A DNA stretch of 64,000 nucleotides from Hygrocybe punicea (taxonomy: Eukaryota > Basidiomycota > Agaricomycetes > Agaricales > Hygrophoraceae), in contig OY744468.1 in the NCBI GenBank assembly GCA_963556145.1, positions 5,952,001-6,016,000 of the forward strand. Reading direction: 5' to 3'. Below the pieces are notes generated by a model that searched no databases, was not told the origin of the DNA, and worked only from the letters and a program-made list of their open reading frames with translations. How positions within the stretch are numbered: position 1 is the stretch's first letter; every line of letters begins with the position of its first letter. Of this stretch, positions 33,690-44,994 are shown piece after piece. A program made the position numbers and the translations under genes.

Positions 33690-35520
33690 TAATCGATTAT
33701 TGCTATTTGCAAAACTAATGACATTTACAAAACAAAACTATCTCATCAAATGAGGTGTCAAGATGTATCTCAGGAACAACTGCGTGGATTAGGATGGTTT
33801 ATAGGCAAACTTTATCTATTACATCTGAGGAAATTGGGTTATCAAGTTATATCAGCTTACACTTGCACAGTGCATAGCTCAGTGAATACTGGTCAGATTG
33901 ACATGATTGTAGGGAGTAAAATGTTCCTAACTGTGAGGAGAACAGGTTTGCATACTGTGGGGACTGGCAACGCCACTACCAAAAGTGTCCAGTGGCTGTA
34001 CAGTGAAATCACCCATGAAAATGCCACAGCTAATAACTCTTTGTACAGTTCAAATTTCAGCTAGCATTGTGAAGAGAACTTGTAGATATAAGTGATGTAT
34101 GAAAATTGTTCAGAACTGAATTTTTTTAAACCCTCCCAACTTTTCACTATGAGGCATTTTGTGAGGGCTCCACTTTTCATTAGAATTGCATTTTCAAGTG
34201 GATTTTTTGAGTAAAAAATACCAGAATATTTTATGTGAGGCTAGACATCCTTTAAACTGTATCCATGATTTTTTTGAAAATTTTGACTGTGTATTGCTTG
34301 CAATACATTGATTTTACAATAATGTGTTTTTGTGTTGCAGACTGTGTATGTGGCACTTTCCCCAGATACACAAGACTAAGGACACTAAAAAAAATTTGTT
34401 CTGAACAATTTTTGCATCTTGTTTTTATCTACCAGTTCTTCTCTTACTTCAAACCGAAATCTGAGCTTGCTGAAGAGTTATAAGCTTTTCTATCCAGAGG
34501 TCACATGCTGGACAGTTTTGGTAGTGGCATTGCCGGTCCCCACATACTGGCATTCTTGCCACCATAATTTATTGGTAAATAAATGTGTGAGATATAATAT
34601 TTACCCAAATACATGATTATTGATTTAGGATCTGCAATTATCAAAAATGCTGGTATGTATGCTTATTCCCCCTGAAGTGAGAAACATCTTACTCCCTACA
34701 ATAATTAATTCAAGCAGTATTCACTGAGCTATGTACCATACACAAGTCTCAGTCACTTTTTTGCATATAACTCTGCATATCACGCTTACTCAGTTTGTCT
34801 TTGAGTGCAGTAAGGTGTCTGCGGTCCAGCTCTGAATTCAGAAGCTGGACCCAGGCTGAAGTAGAAATATTATAAGAACAAAGTAATACAAAGTAATCAG
34901 AAAGACAGGAGGCTGCGGAACCGTGTACAGAAAAAGGGTTAAGTGGAAAGGGTGGGAGAACATAAGATGGCAAGAGACTGAAAATGAGAGGTGAAGAAAT
35001 TAAGAGGAAAGGAGGAGAAAAAGGATAACTTACTTGAGGTGAGACTGAGAGGTGATGAGGACAGCAGTCTCAGCCTTGAGAGGTGTTTATATAATGTGAA
35101 AGGGGTAAAGTGAGACATGAAAGGGGTAAAGTAAGACAAGGTCGTCCAGGGTCTCCAAAGGGCAAAGGATGAGGCAGGGAGTGCACACGGGCTCCAAGAT
35201 GACGAGAGAGTATGCATGGGCTCCAAGTCAAGCATTGGTTGACTGGGGGAAGGACAAATGTGTCACTCTGAAGCTCCTTTGAGCATGATTAGACTATAGT
35301 AAATAAATAATTTAAAAACCGACACATCTCATTTTTCTTAGCTGTAATAACATGATTGTAGCCCTCAGAGAAGAGATAAAGTTTGTCTATAAAACCATCC
35401 TAATCCACCCAGTAGTTCCTGAGATATACTTAAATCTTGACAAAGTTGACCCTCATTTGATTTTTTTAGAATTAGATAGATTTGTTTGTAAATGTCATTA
35501 GTTTTGCAAATCACAATAAT
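33690..35520. mobile_element. Element with long terminal inverted repeats (about 170 bp)
   Basis: ATTTGCAAAACTAATGACAT at 33704 is mirrored by 35485-35510. The match extends with gaps through CTATCTCATCAAATGAGG, ATGTATCTCAGGAACAACTG, GGATTAGGATGGTTTATAG and CAAACTTTATCT on the left and their complements at 35360-35470 on the right. It carries minus-strand material similar to the promoter-like segment at 23440-23705. A short frame (34749-34973, 74 residues, ending LSKRDMQSYMQKSD) follows that segment and has no recognisable domain. Confidence 0.6.
35012..35315 (-). promoter_or_regulatory. Second copy of the promoter-like segment
   Basis: Shares GAGGTGAGACTGAGAGGT, GAAAGGGGTAAAGTGAGAC (twice here), GCATGGGCTCC and AGTAAATAAATAATTTAAAA with 23440-23705. 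On the minus strand a TATATAA (about 35089-35095) precedes the frame at 34749-34973. Confidence 0.45.
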
Positions 35521-36055
35521 AAGGGACCTCAAGTTTGCCTAATGGTTTGCTACAAGAATCCTGCTGCAGTTTCTGAGAGCCAAATTAGGCATGTAGCCTT
35601 TATGTCCATATATGGTAATTTAGTCTATGTTATGTCCTCAGACTCAAGAACACACATATTCCTTGTGGCTCCTAGACAGGGCCAATGTTCAAAGACCAAT
35701 ATCTTTACCCCTCCACCTGCTTCTTCTTTTTGGCAGCTCACTCCCAAACAATGGTGGACTTGACAAAAATCAAAATCTTTTGGGATGACAACCACTCTCA
35801 GCAAATGGATAGGCTTGTCTGTTGGCTCAAAGACAACCCCCTGTAGTGTATTGCACAAATCTGGGTAAACCCACAGGTTTTGCTGCAGGTATAGCCATGG
35901 GTCCGGGTCCAGGTCACAAAAGTGTGACCTGTGGATGTACCTGTACCCATGATGGGTAACCTGTGACATTCAGTCACACAAGTGACAGTTTGCATTTACC
36001 CACAACCACAACTGCAATGTGACAATCCAACCACGATGACCATGACAACAACAAC
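35521..36055. other. No gene; gene-fragment-like and CCCATGGGT-rich sequence
   Basis: A reading near 35735-35850 resembles a fragment (KQWWT, then DLTKIKIFWDDNHSQQ in another frame). From 35870 there are CCATGGGTCCGGGT and TACCCATGATGGGTAACC palindromes like those inside the hAT elements, so an old hAT remnant is likely. Confidence 0.35.
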
Positions 36056-37426
36056 TAGTGTTGGGGAAGTTCGGTTCATGCTAAAAAATCCTAAACTGAA
36101 ATCGAAACTGATGTAAACCATTTACATCAGTTTGGTTTTGGTCCAAATGCAGTTCAGACCATGAACCGCCTGCCCTCAGTGCTATCTGACCTCACAATAG
36201 TGCCACACATGTCAATTGGCCTTTCTCAGTGGTGGTGGTGTTGGTGTTGCATGGTGGTGATGGTGGTGATGGTGGTGGTGGTACGGTGCCAGGTTCTATT
36301 ATGCACAAATAAAATCAATGAAAAAATCAATACAAATACATACCATGAAGGAGCAGGGGTGGATGCACCACCCCCCACTGCTCGTTGACTTAGTGATGCC
36401 GAAGTTTGGTTCGGAACCAAACTGAACCCGGTTTGAACCGCAAACCGAACCGGAAGTTCGGTTCTGGTTCAGCCATTTGGCTGAACCGAACTGCTGGTTT
36501 GGTTTGCAGTTCTGGCACTGACATGCGGTTCAAACCGTGTTCAAATGTGGTTCAAACCGCAAACCATAATATATATTTACCTACGTAGATACTCATTTAG
36601 ATACTCAATTTTTTGCATTTTTTTGTATGCAGTCGCGTGAACTTAGGTCATGTGACCTTAAACATACACGCACGAGACTTCAATTTCGACTCAACACTAA
36701 CGTTACTCAAGAACCACGGTAAGTAATGGCTTGATTTCATCATTTACTGACATTATCTTACATAGAACAGCCCCCCGTGGCCCACCTTGACCACATAACT
36801 CAGGCGCCCACAGTCAACTCCACCCAACCACCTCCCTCACGTTCCAACACGAGTCGGAGTGAATCGATGGCAGCAGCGGCAGTAGCAATGGCAGTGGCAA
36901 CACCACCACCAATGCCACCACCCCAATGACAATGACAATGACAATGACAACAACAATGGCCAAATGACCCCCAGCGACAGCAACCGCAATCGCAGCAGCA
37001 GCAACCGCAACAACAACAACAACGGCAATGGCAACGACAATGACAATGGCAGTGGCAACAGCAATGGCAATGGCAACAACCACACACAACAAAAACGCAG
37101 AAAGCGAGAGAACTGGCCAGGAGAGTGGTGCACCCACCCCTGGTCGCCAGGTAAGTCTTTTTTCGTTTGCTGTCGAATTTTCCCCACCACCGCAGACAGG
37201 CACGGTCCACGCGTTTGACCATCCCGCCTCCATCCGCCCGCCAATGCACCATACCGGGCCTGAAGACGCCCCAGCCTGAAGATGCCCCAGCCTGAAGACG
37301 CCCCCAACCCCGTTCCACCTTGCGAACACACGGTGACGCGTCAATTGACGTGCGTCCAGTGTTGCAAGGTCAAATAGGTGGTGAGGGGGCGAGGGGGCTA
37401 GCAGCATCCCCATCTTCTCTCCTCCC

Positions 37427-38401
37427 TAGGGATGACCACAGGTTTGGGTCAACCCGCGGTATTACCAAAATGGGTTGCACGGGTACGGGTAGGGTGTTTG
37501 GTTTCGTCACCTGTGACCATGCCATGACCCATACCCGCGGTTTGGCGGTGTGTCACGGGTTCATCACACAACCACCACAACCACCTCGACGGCTACGACC
37601 AAGGGCGAGCAAGCGTGTGGCGACCAGACGACCAACCGGAACAGTCAAAGGAAGGAGCAGGGAAGCGGCCGGGGGGTGGTGCTCCCACTTCCTGGCCTAG
37701 GTAAGTCTCAATTTCTGATCAACTAATGAACTGTAGCTAACTACGCTATGACAACAACAACAACAGCATGGGGCAACAGCACGCAATGACAATGATGCGT
37801 CGCCCTCTCGTCCACCTTGCGGACACGCAACAACAACAACGCGTCGCCCTCTCGTCCACCTCGCGGACACGCAACAACAACAACGCGTGCCCCTCTCGTC
37901 CACCTCACGGACAAGCAACAACGACAACGCACCCCCTCTCGTCCACCTTGTGGACACGCAACAACAACAACAACGCGTCCCCCGGCCTGGGCCTTTGTCC
38001 ACCTCGCGGACACGCAACAACGATGTGTCCCCCTTCGTCCACCTCACGGACACGCAACAGCGACGACGGCGATGCATCCCCCTCTCGTCCCCCTCTTGTC
38101 CACCTCGCAGACGCGCTACAACGTGTCCGACGGCACATGCCCCCCTCGTTCCCCATGTTGATCACCTCGCGGACAAGCACGTCGCGTCAATTGACGCCGG
38201 CGCTGCATCTGCGAGGTTGCAGAGCGGAACGGGGGCTGTGGTGGACGGCGGGACACGACGGTACACCACAGGTAAGGTGTACCGTCGTGACCCGTGGATG
38301 TTCAGGTGCGGTGCGGGTCAAAACCGCCCCGGGTAAGGTGTTCACGGGTACGGGTGCGGTGTCAGCCGAGCCGACCCGTTCAAGACCCGTGGTCATCCCT
38401 A
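37427..38401. mobile_element. hAT-type element of a second family (975 bp), nested in copy D
   Basis: Ends TAGGGATGACCACAGGTTTG and the inverse of TAGGGATGACCACGGGTCTT. The 8-bp duplication CTCCTCCC is exact (37419-37426 and 38402-38409). The interior is full of ACGGGTACGGGTA-type words near the ends and CGCAACAACAACAACGCG units with CTCGTCCACCTCGCGGACA repeats (37800-38110). ORFs of 90-214 residues on both strands come from this minisatellite. Confidence 0.88.
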
Positions 38402-38427
38402 CTCCTCCCTGAGTTCCTACAACCACC

Positions 38428-40055
38428 TGTTACGGATCGCTTCTGCAGCGGGCTCTGGCAACAATCAACTTAACAGGGGATCGGCTTCCAGAGGGGAGAA
38501 CAGCAGCTTTCATTGTTGCTTACAGCTAAGACAACACTGCTAAGAGGGGGGGTCAAGGTCTAATGTCATTGCGAGCCGTGGGGGTTACCCAAAACAAGAT
38601 GAGTCTGCCCCAAGAACCAGACTAAACGTAAAGAAAGGAAAAGAAGAAAAAGTCTGAACCAACAACAAGAACAGTATATATAGTGACTGGTCTTGAGGGG
38701 AGGTAAATAGAAATACAACCATGAAGCCACAACATGTCCAACTCTACCATGTGTTCACCATGAGGCGTACATGAGGCGTCCTCATGTCGATGTTCTCGCG
38801 ATCCAACTGGAGGCCCGGGTGTCGTTGAGGATAGAAGAGGTCCGGATGACTCGGATGATTTGTCATCGGATCATGTGACATGCAGAATTGCCAATTCGGG
38901 GTCTACACTTGCTGTAACGGGCAAGTGTGCAGTTTGGCAAGTGCATTGCACGGTCGGGTCGAAGATGGGTATCGTCCAGTGTGGGGTTGGTGATGAGAGT
39001 GTCTTGAGGTAGTGTGGATATAGTGGCAAGGTTGGTATGAAAGAAAATGAAGGAATGTATAGAGGAAAAAACCAACTAGGACAGTGGGCTAGTCGAGGTC
39101 AGACATGTGAACAGCATAAGCTGTACCGGATGACGATGTCTGTGTCAATGACGTATCGAGGGGCGGTGTCTTGTCCTGTTTGTAGAACAAGAAGGTCCAC
39201 TTGATGTCGGTATTCGTCCAAGAAAGGGTATCATTGTAAACGAGTGTGGGAGGTATCGAGATCATCGATGGAAAAGGATAAATGAATGTGGGTCCAGGTT
39301 TCGAGTCATGGGCACAGGTGACAAGCTGTGGGAACAAGTCGTCGGGTACTGCAATGAAGCGATGTCGTGCGAACAATATGCAATAGGGGTTGGTTCACTG
39401 TTCGGGGAAGTCGTATGGTCTGTGGTCGAAGTCCAAAAGAATGTGCTTCGGCAATGGTCGGATTGGAGGGAACAGTGAAATGTCCTGTGATCAGGGATTG
39501 TTCAGAGTTCGCATGCAGGTGAGGAATGTCGTCGGATCGTCAGGGAGGATAATGGTGGGCACAGGGTACGAATATGGAAACCAAATATCCGGGAATGGCA
39601 ATTGTCAATTATGTGTCGATATATTGTCAAGGTGGAAGTCAGAAGTATCAATGGCGGAAGGGTTTCGGTGCCGATGCCAAAGATAGATCATAACAAGGTA
39701 GAAACCGATCAGGAAGGTGATGGCAATGCTGCCAATAACAATTACGGTAATGAGCTGTGTCGGGAGTACAGCCATTGTGATCAGTTTGTCGTGGGATAGC
39801 GTAAACAAGATATCGAAGGGAAAAGACAATGTCGGTGACGTCCATCGGCAAGGAGACTATTCGGGTACAACAAGGTCACGTGGGAGATGTCCATGGTCGG
39901 TCTGGATTGTTCTAGAAGAAGGGACAAAAAGAGAACAAGAATAAGAAAATACAAGGATGTCCAAATGAAGAAATAATGACGTTGAAAGGAAGACAAAGGA
40001 CAAAAAGAAATGAAAAAGGAAGGTGTGCAGTGCAGAATCGTCATGGTGGGTAACA
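38428..40055. repeat. LTR-like unit (1628 bp), copy 1, nested in copy D
   Basis: Begins TGTTACGG and ends GGTAACA with a 5-bp duplication CCACC (38423-38427 and 40056-40060), as expected of a solo LTR. TATATATA at 38675-38682 could be its TATA box. On the minus strand there are frames shared with copy 2: MAVLPTQLITVIVIGSIAI with one membrane segment (about 39740-39775) and SGTAYAVHMSDLD (39089-39130). So it could instead be a small element that captured a membrane-protein gene. The minus-strand frame is broken by stops. Confidence 0.65.
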
Positions 40056-40863
40056 CCACCCCACCTCCCATCCCACCTCCTGCTTCCCTCGTGAAACCCA
40101 GTGCCACATCAATTGATGTGTGCCTGGTCTTCATGAGGAGATTTGGAGGTTGGTTTGCGGTTCGAACCACGTTGGAACGCAGACCAAACGTGTTGAAACT
40201 GTTTGACGTGGTTCCGGTTCTGGTTTGGCATTTGGCTGAACTGAACCAACAGTTTCAGTTCTGGTTTTCCAAAAAAGGCGAAAAACCAGACTGAACCGAA
40301 CTTCGGCAACACTACGTTGACTGCCACTCCACCCTGTTCACTTTTGTTTGCGTGCATGCATGTCTTGGATGCATTGTTGTTGGCATCCGATGTGGCTGTC
40401 CTGGGTTGTGGCCATCATGCTGGCAATCATCATTGTTGTTATTGTTGTCGTAGTGGTGGTGGTGGTGGTGGTAGTGGGGTGGTAGTGATGGTGGTCGTGT
40501 GGCTGTTGAACAGGAACTGAGTTTGGTTAATGTTGAATAAAATAAAATGAAATGAAACTTATGTGGGTGGCAGGGAGTACCCTGCTGCCTGTTTTTTCGA
40601 CCTCAGGTGCTCCATCATCTTCGTTTGGCATACATTGTGGGTGTTGTAGGTGGTTGCAGAGGTGACTTGGTGATTTTGGAAGTCAGCCAAGTGGCCGACT
40701 GGGGAATATTGGTTTGTGGTTCAAACTCAGTTTGAAACTGTTTCAGCCTGCAGCCAAATCCCCAAACCGGAGACCGAACTGTTTGGTCTCAGCCACAATT
40801 TCCCAAACCGGTTCAGTCTAAACCAGGTTTGCATCGGTCTGAGACCAAACTTCCCCAACACTA

Positions 40864-41073
40864 ATGGGTATACCGTGGGTCCAATTTCCGGACACTGCAC
40901 CCATACCCACCATACCCACACCTGTTCAGATAACGGGTACCTACCATACTTGAAGGATGGCAGTATGATGGTAGATGGCAGATACCTGGTACACCACAGG
41001 CACCTGGGGAGCACCATACCTTGCATGGGCCAGACACATGTCAATTGACGTCGTTGTCACCCTTGCAAGGTAG
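40864..41073. other. hAT-remnant-like palindromic sequence
   Basis: GGGTATACCGTGGGT, ATAACGGGTACC and similar words, and a 55-bp palindrome centred at 41038-41051 with arms ACCTTGCATGG and CCCTTGCAAGGT. No coding sequence. Confidence 0.4.
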
Positions 41074-41226
41074 ATGGTGGAGTGGTAGCAAGTGTCCAGT
41101 CATGTGATAAGGTTCCCATGGTTCGTTCCCTGTTTGGTAGCAGTTCCAAATCGAGTCTTCTTTGCCAGCTCTTCTGCGAGACTCTCCAGCTAGCCCTTGG
41201 AGAGGTACCTTTGTACCTCTCCAGCA

Positions 41227-41250
41227 TGGTGATGAGAGCGGATTCAAACC
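41227..41250 (+). other. tRNA primer-binding site of TRIM copy 3
   Basis: Its reverse complement reads GGTTTGAATCC, then GCTCTCATCACCA: a T-arm followed by an acceptor strand and CCA. This is a 24-nt match to the form of a tRNA 3' end. I cannot say which tRNA. Confidence 0.7.
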
Positions 41251-42049
41251 CAGCTTCTGTCTTCAGCAATTTTCAGTGACTTCCAGTGATTTCCAGTGAT
41301 TTTTCAGCACCCCAGTGATTTTCTGAGTACTGAGCACAGAGCACAGAGCACCACACACTGAGCAGTTTCCCGAGCACCAAGTGATTTTCCAAGCACCAAA
41401 TGATTTTCCGAGCATCAGACATTTTCATTTTCTCGACCTACACAATGACGAAGATAAAGAAATACAAAGAACGAGTGGAGAAGGAAAAAATGCAGCAGAA
41501 AACCAACACAAAAAACAAACCCACAAATCACACCACCAATGGCCCACGCAGACTACATGCAGCCCAGAGAAACATGGACCCCAATGAGAGCAACTGCGAT
41601 GCTCACTACCCCAGTGCCTGGCAACATCACTCCAACACCACCCAGCACCTCTGAATGCGAATGTTCAACAACCCCATCACCCCACCTTACTTGTCCCAAC
41701 CACATCAAGCCAAAAATGAGGCATGGGCCCTGAAACCCACCACCGTTGCCATCCCACAATGCCAACCACCTCCAAACCGAACATGGATGCAAATGCCCAA
41801 TGCCCATGGCTCTCGCCACCCCCACCCCAGGGCAGAGTGCAGCCACAAGCTCCCACCAAAATACCCCAACCCCAGCACCAAAAATGGCCATGAACATGAA
41901 TGCCCAGCCCATCGACCCAACCCAAACACAAAACCAATCCCAGAACCCTGTCCCACACCCATGCCATCCCAGCCTACAACCTTATCCCACCTCGACCCAA
42001 AAAACTCACATGAACGTGAGTGTTCAACTCCCACTGGCATACCCACTCC

Positions 42050-43158
42050 TAGTGTTGCCGTAGTTCGGTTCCGAACCTAGCCGAACCTGGTTCAAACCCC
42101 AAACCGAACCCTAGGTTCAGTCTAAGTTCAGCCAAGTGCTGAACCAGACCGTGGGTTCAGTTCCAGGTTTCGAGGCCTGCTGGATTTCCTGAATGGCTCC
42201 AAACTGCGTCCAAACTGCGAACGCGGATAATTTTAAGGTATTTATTTCATTTGTTTTTCATATTTCTTTACTTACTATTTTGTGTTAAACGGTATCATGT
42301 AACCATTGTAGCTTTCACGCAACACGGTCGCGGCAACATCAACGTGGGTTGAACACAACATTGCACAATGTTGTGTTCATCAAGGTAAGTTTTGATATTT
42401 TCTTAACTTTACTAATGTTATTTGCGACAGGCAACTCAACTCCAACCACATCGTGACCACACCCGATTGGCACAAGATGGATGCCAATGCCAATGCAATG
42501 CCAGCAGACGTGGGACAGCTGCAACACCACCACCACCACCAGCGGCAGCAATGAAAATGGAAATGGCTACAGCTACAGCAACCAGGCAACAACGACGGCA
42601 ATGGCCAGCAGCAGCAGCAACTGCAATGGCAGCAACAGCAACGGCCAGCAACAGCGGCAGCAGCAGCAGCAGCAACTGCAACGGCAGCAGCAGCAGCAAC
42701 TGCAACGACAGCATTGGCAGCAGCAGCAGCGCCGGCAGCAACTGCAATGGCAGCAGCAACAGCAGCAGCAACAGAAGCAGCAGCACCAGCAGCAACGGCA
42801 GCAGCAGCAGTGGCAGCAGCAGCAGCAGCAGCAGCAGCAATGCCGGCAGGGACCACAGGACAAGACCCCCCAACCCTCCACATCCCTTGGGGACACCGGA
42901 GGGCTCCCCCGCACCCATCTACCTCGCAATATGCAGCGCTGTATCTATTGATACATGCCTGCCATTCGCGAGGAGAACAGAGCTCATGGGAGCCCACCTC
43001 GGTTTGGGTTTCAGACCGCATCTGAACCCAGACCGAACGCGGCGAGACGGTTTGATGCCATCTGGGTCCAGGTTTGGCCATGCGCCGAACCAGACCCGAA
43101 GTTTGCGGTTCCGCCAAAAAGGGTCGGAACTGGACCAGACCGAACTTCAGCAACACTA
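42050..43158. mobile_element. hAT-type element, copy B (1109 bp), nested in TRIM copy 3
   Basis: Ends TAGTGTTGCCGTAGTTCGG and the inverse of TAGTGTTGCTGAAGTTCGG. The 8-bp duplication CCCACTCC is exact (42042-42049 and 43159-43166). A long CAG/CAA array (about 42545-42845) gives poly-Gln, poly-Ala, poly-Ser and poly-Leu frames in all readings. A 55-bp palindrome sits at 42941-42954 (GTATCTATTGATAC). No transposase. Confidence 0.9.
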
Positions 43159-44356
43159 CCCACTCCCAGCACTGCAAAACTGGCCCTGAAACCCTTCCAA
43201 CATGAACGTCCCACACCTACGTCATCTCAGTCCACCATCCCCACTTACCCTGACCCAGAACCAAACCCCCAATGTGAGTGTCTCATGCCCACACCATACC
43301 ACACTTCCACCATCCACCAAATGCATCATGGAGACCTGCACGGCCAGTCATGGCCTCTGGCATCCGAGATCGTGGAGTTCCTTGCAGGAGAGAACTGAGA
43401 CAAAGTGGATGGAGCTGCGAGGCGAGACAACAAAGAGCAGGGTGAGAAAATGTGATGACACACAAGCACGGAGGAGAAAATGCATACCGGGAACAAACCC
43501 CATTGGAAGGGAATAAAACAACATGACGAAACATTCCAACACATGACCACATGCCCACCTAGCCCCACAAAATGATATGCCAATGTGTCTACACAAATGG
43601 AGCCCGTGGAGACACCGCCATCAGCATGCTGAACCAATATCCCTACCCCCAAAACTCAAGCCATCCCCACATTCAACATCCCCTGTCAAAATCATACTTG
43701 GCACAACACCTATCATACCCACATCCCCATCTGGCAACCAAAGAATGTCCCCACCCTTACCTACCCCCAAATGAAAAGTCCATGGTCCACACTTCACTAC
43801 CATCACCACTGCATCCACCCCAGCCCTCAAAAGCTTCCCCTAGGATACCCTGTATATAAACCCCCACCTTGTCATCAACCATACCCAACACATTTTGATG
43901 ACTCCCCATACCAAGTACAACCCTGCCATCTTCCCCCATCTCTATGCAAAACTCATCAAAACTTCTGGCTTGTGTCCATGACATTTCTCCTACCTTTTCC
44001 CATCCCTCTGTTTCTTTCCCATCTTTTTCTGGACAAGTTCCCATTCTGTTTGATCCCAGTCTTGGACCTCCTTTGCTAGACCCCAGTGGAGTAGACTAGT
44101 TCCTTTTTCAGTCTGTTTCCCTCTTTCGTTCCTCTTTATTTTTTTTTATTTTTTTATTTTCAGGTCTTCAATAGCAATGAGGATGTTGCTATGAGGAAGG
44201 GGGGCACTTGGTGTCCAGTCATGTGATGAGGTTCCCATGGTTCGTTGTAGATAGTTCCCTGTTTGGTAGCAGTTCCCAATCAAGTCTTTCTTGCCAGCTC
44301 TTCTGCGAGACTCTCCAGCTAGCCCTCAGAGAGGTACCTCCGTACCTCTCCAATGG

Positions 44357-44646
44357 GGGGGTCTCTGGTGGGCTTCACGCTCAGGGGTAACCTCATTCAT
44401 GAGGGGTGGGGGTGCCATGTGAGCCATGGAGTTGGAGGCCTTTGGAATGATGCCTACATGTCAGTCGATGCGTCTTTGTGTGTTTGCGAGGTCCCTGTGT
44501 ATTCTTCTGTGCTGGAGACCTCATGAACACGCGAGGCGTGGTTGTTGCAAGGCACAGTTGTGGGGAGGTGTGGTTGTTGGGAGGGTCAGCCAATGTCAAT
44601 GAGGCTGGGTTGGGGGCACGTACCTGGGCCATTGGGTGGGTGCACC
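44357..44646. other. Spacer with one 55-bp-family palindrome, no gene
   Basis: G/T-rich. Contains ATGTCAGTCGATGCGT near 44459 followed by TTTGCGAGG, a weak member of the palindrome family. Confidence 0.4.
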
Positions 44647-44994
44647 TGTTACGGATTGCTTCTGCAGTGGGCTCCAGCAACAATCAACTTAACTAGGGGA
44701 TCAGTTTCCAGGGGAGAGGACAGCAGTTTTCATTGTTGCTTACAACTAAGACAAACACTGCTAAGAGGGGGGATCATGGTCTAATGTCATTGTGAGCTGT
44801 GAGGGTTACCCAAGACAAGAGGGTCTGCCCCAAGAACAGACTAAACATAAAGAAGAGAAAAGAAGAAAAATCCCGAACCAACTACATGAACAGTAGATAT
44901 AGTGACTGGTCTGGAGGGGAGGTAAATAGAAGTCCAACCATGAAGCTACAGCAAGTCCAACTACACCATGTGTTTATCATGAGACAGACATGAG

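Larger units (their letters stand above)
36391..40314. mobile_element. hAT-type element, copy D (3.9 kb), nested in copy C
   Basis: Left end TAGTGATGCCGAAGTTTGG, right end inverse of TAGTGTTGCCGAAGTTCGG. The 8-bp duplication CGTTGACT is exact (36383-36390 and 40315-40322). It contains intron-like sequence (37151-37195, GTAAGT...CGCAG), CAACAA/AATGGC trinucleotide runs (36870-37080), 55-bp palindromes at 37338-37351, 38184-38197 and 40106-40119, and two further insertions (37427-38401 and 38428-40055). No transposase is recognised. Confidence 0.88.
36056..40863 (-). mobile_element. hAT-type element, copy C, split by copy D
   Basis: Starts TAGTGTTGGGGAAGTTCGGT and ends with the inverse (CCAAACTTCCCCAACACTA). 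The left part 36056-36390 and right part 40323-40863 align with copy A: the GCAGGGGTGGATGCACC hairpin and ACATACC splice-donor complement (about 36340-36360), and GGCAGGGAGTACC (about 40570). Copy D interrupts it at CGTTGACT. Without D it is about 0.87 kb. Flanks ACAACAAC and ATGGGTAT do not match, so the target duplication is lost or one side was rearranged. CpG sites are largely TG/CA here. Confidence 0.75.
41078..44352 (+). mobile_element. TRIM-like LTR element, copy 3 (with a nested hAT copy B)
   Basis: The 5' repeat is 41078-41223 and the 3' repeat 44209-44352. The target duplication is ATGG (41074-41077 and 44353-44356). After the 5' repeat and GCA stands TGGTGATGAGAGCGGATTCA and AACC (41227-41250), complementary to a tRNA 3' end including acceptor and T-arm, the best primer site in the family. 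The purine tract ATGAGGAAGGGGGGCACT precedes the 3' repeat. Its LTRs have lost CpG relative to copies 1 and 2 (CAGTCATGTG versus CAGTCACGTG). The interior (41265-42049 and 43159-44170) has CCAGTGATTTTC repeats and Pro/His/Asn-rich frames but no polymerase. Confidence 0.85.

Noticed and set aside
41227..41262. tRNA gene suggested by the GGATTCAAACC B-box-like word
   Set aside because: Only the 3' part of a tRNA is present, in reverse, directly after an LTR; it is a primer-binding site.
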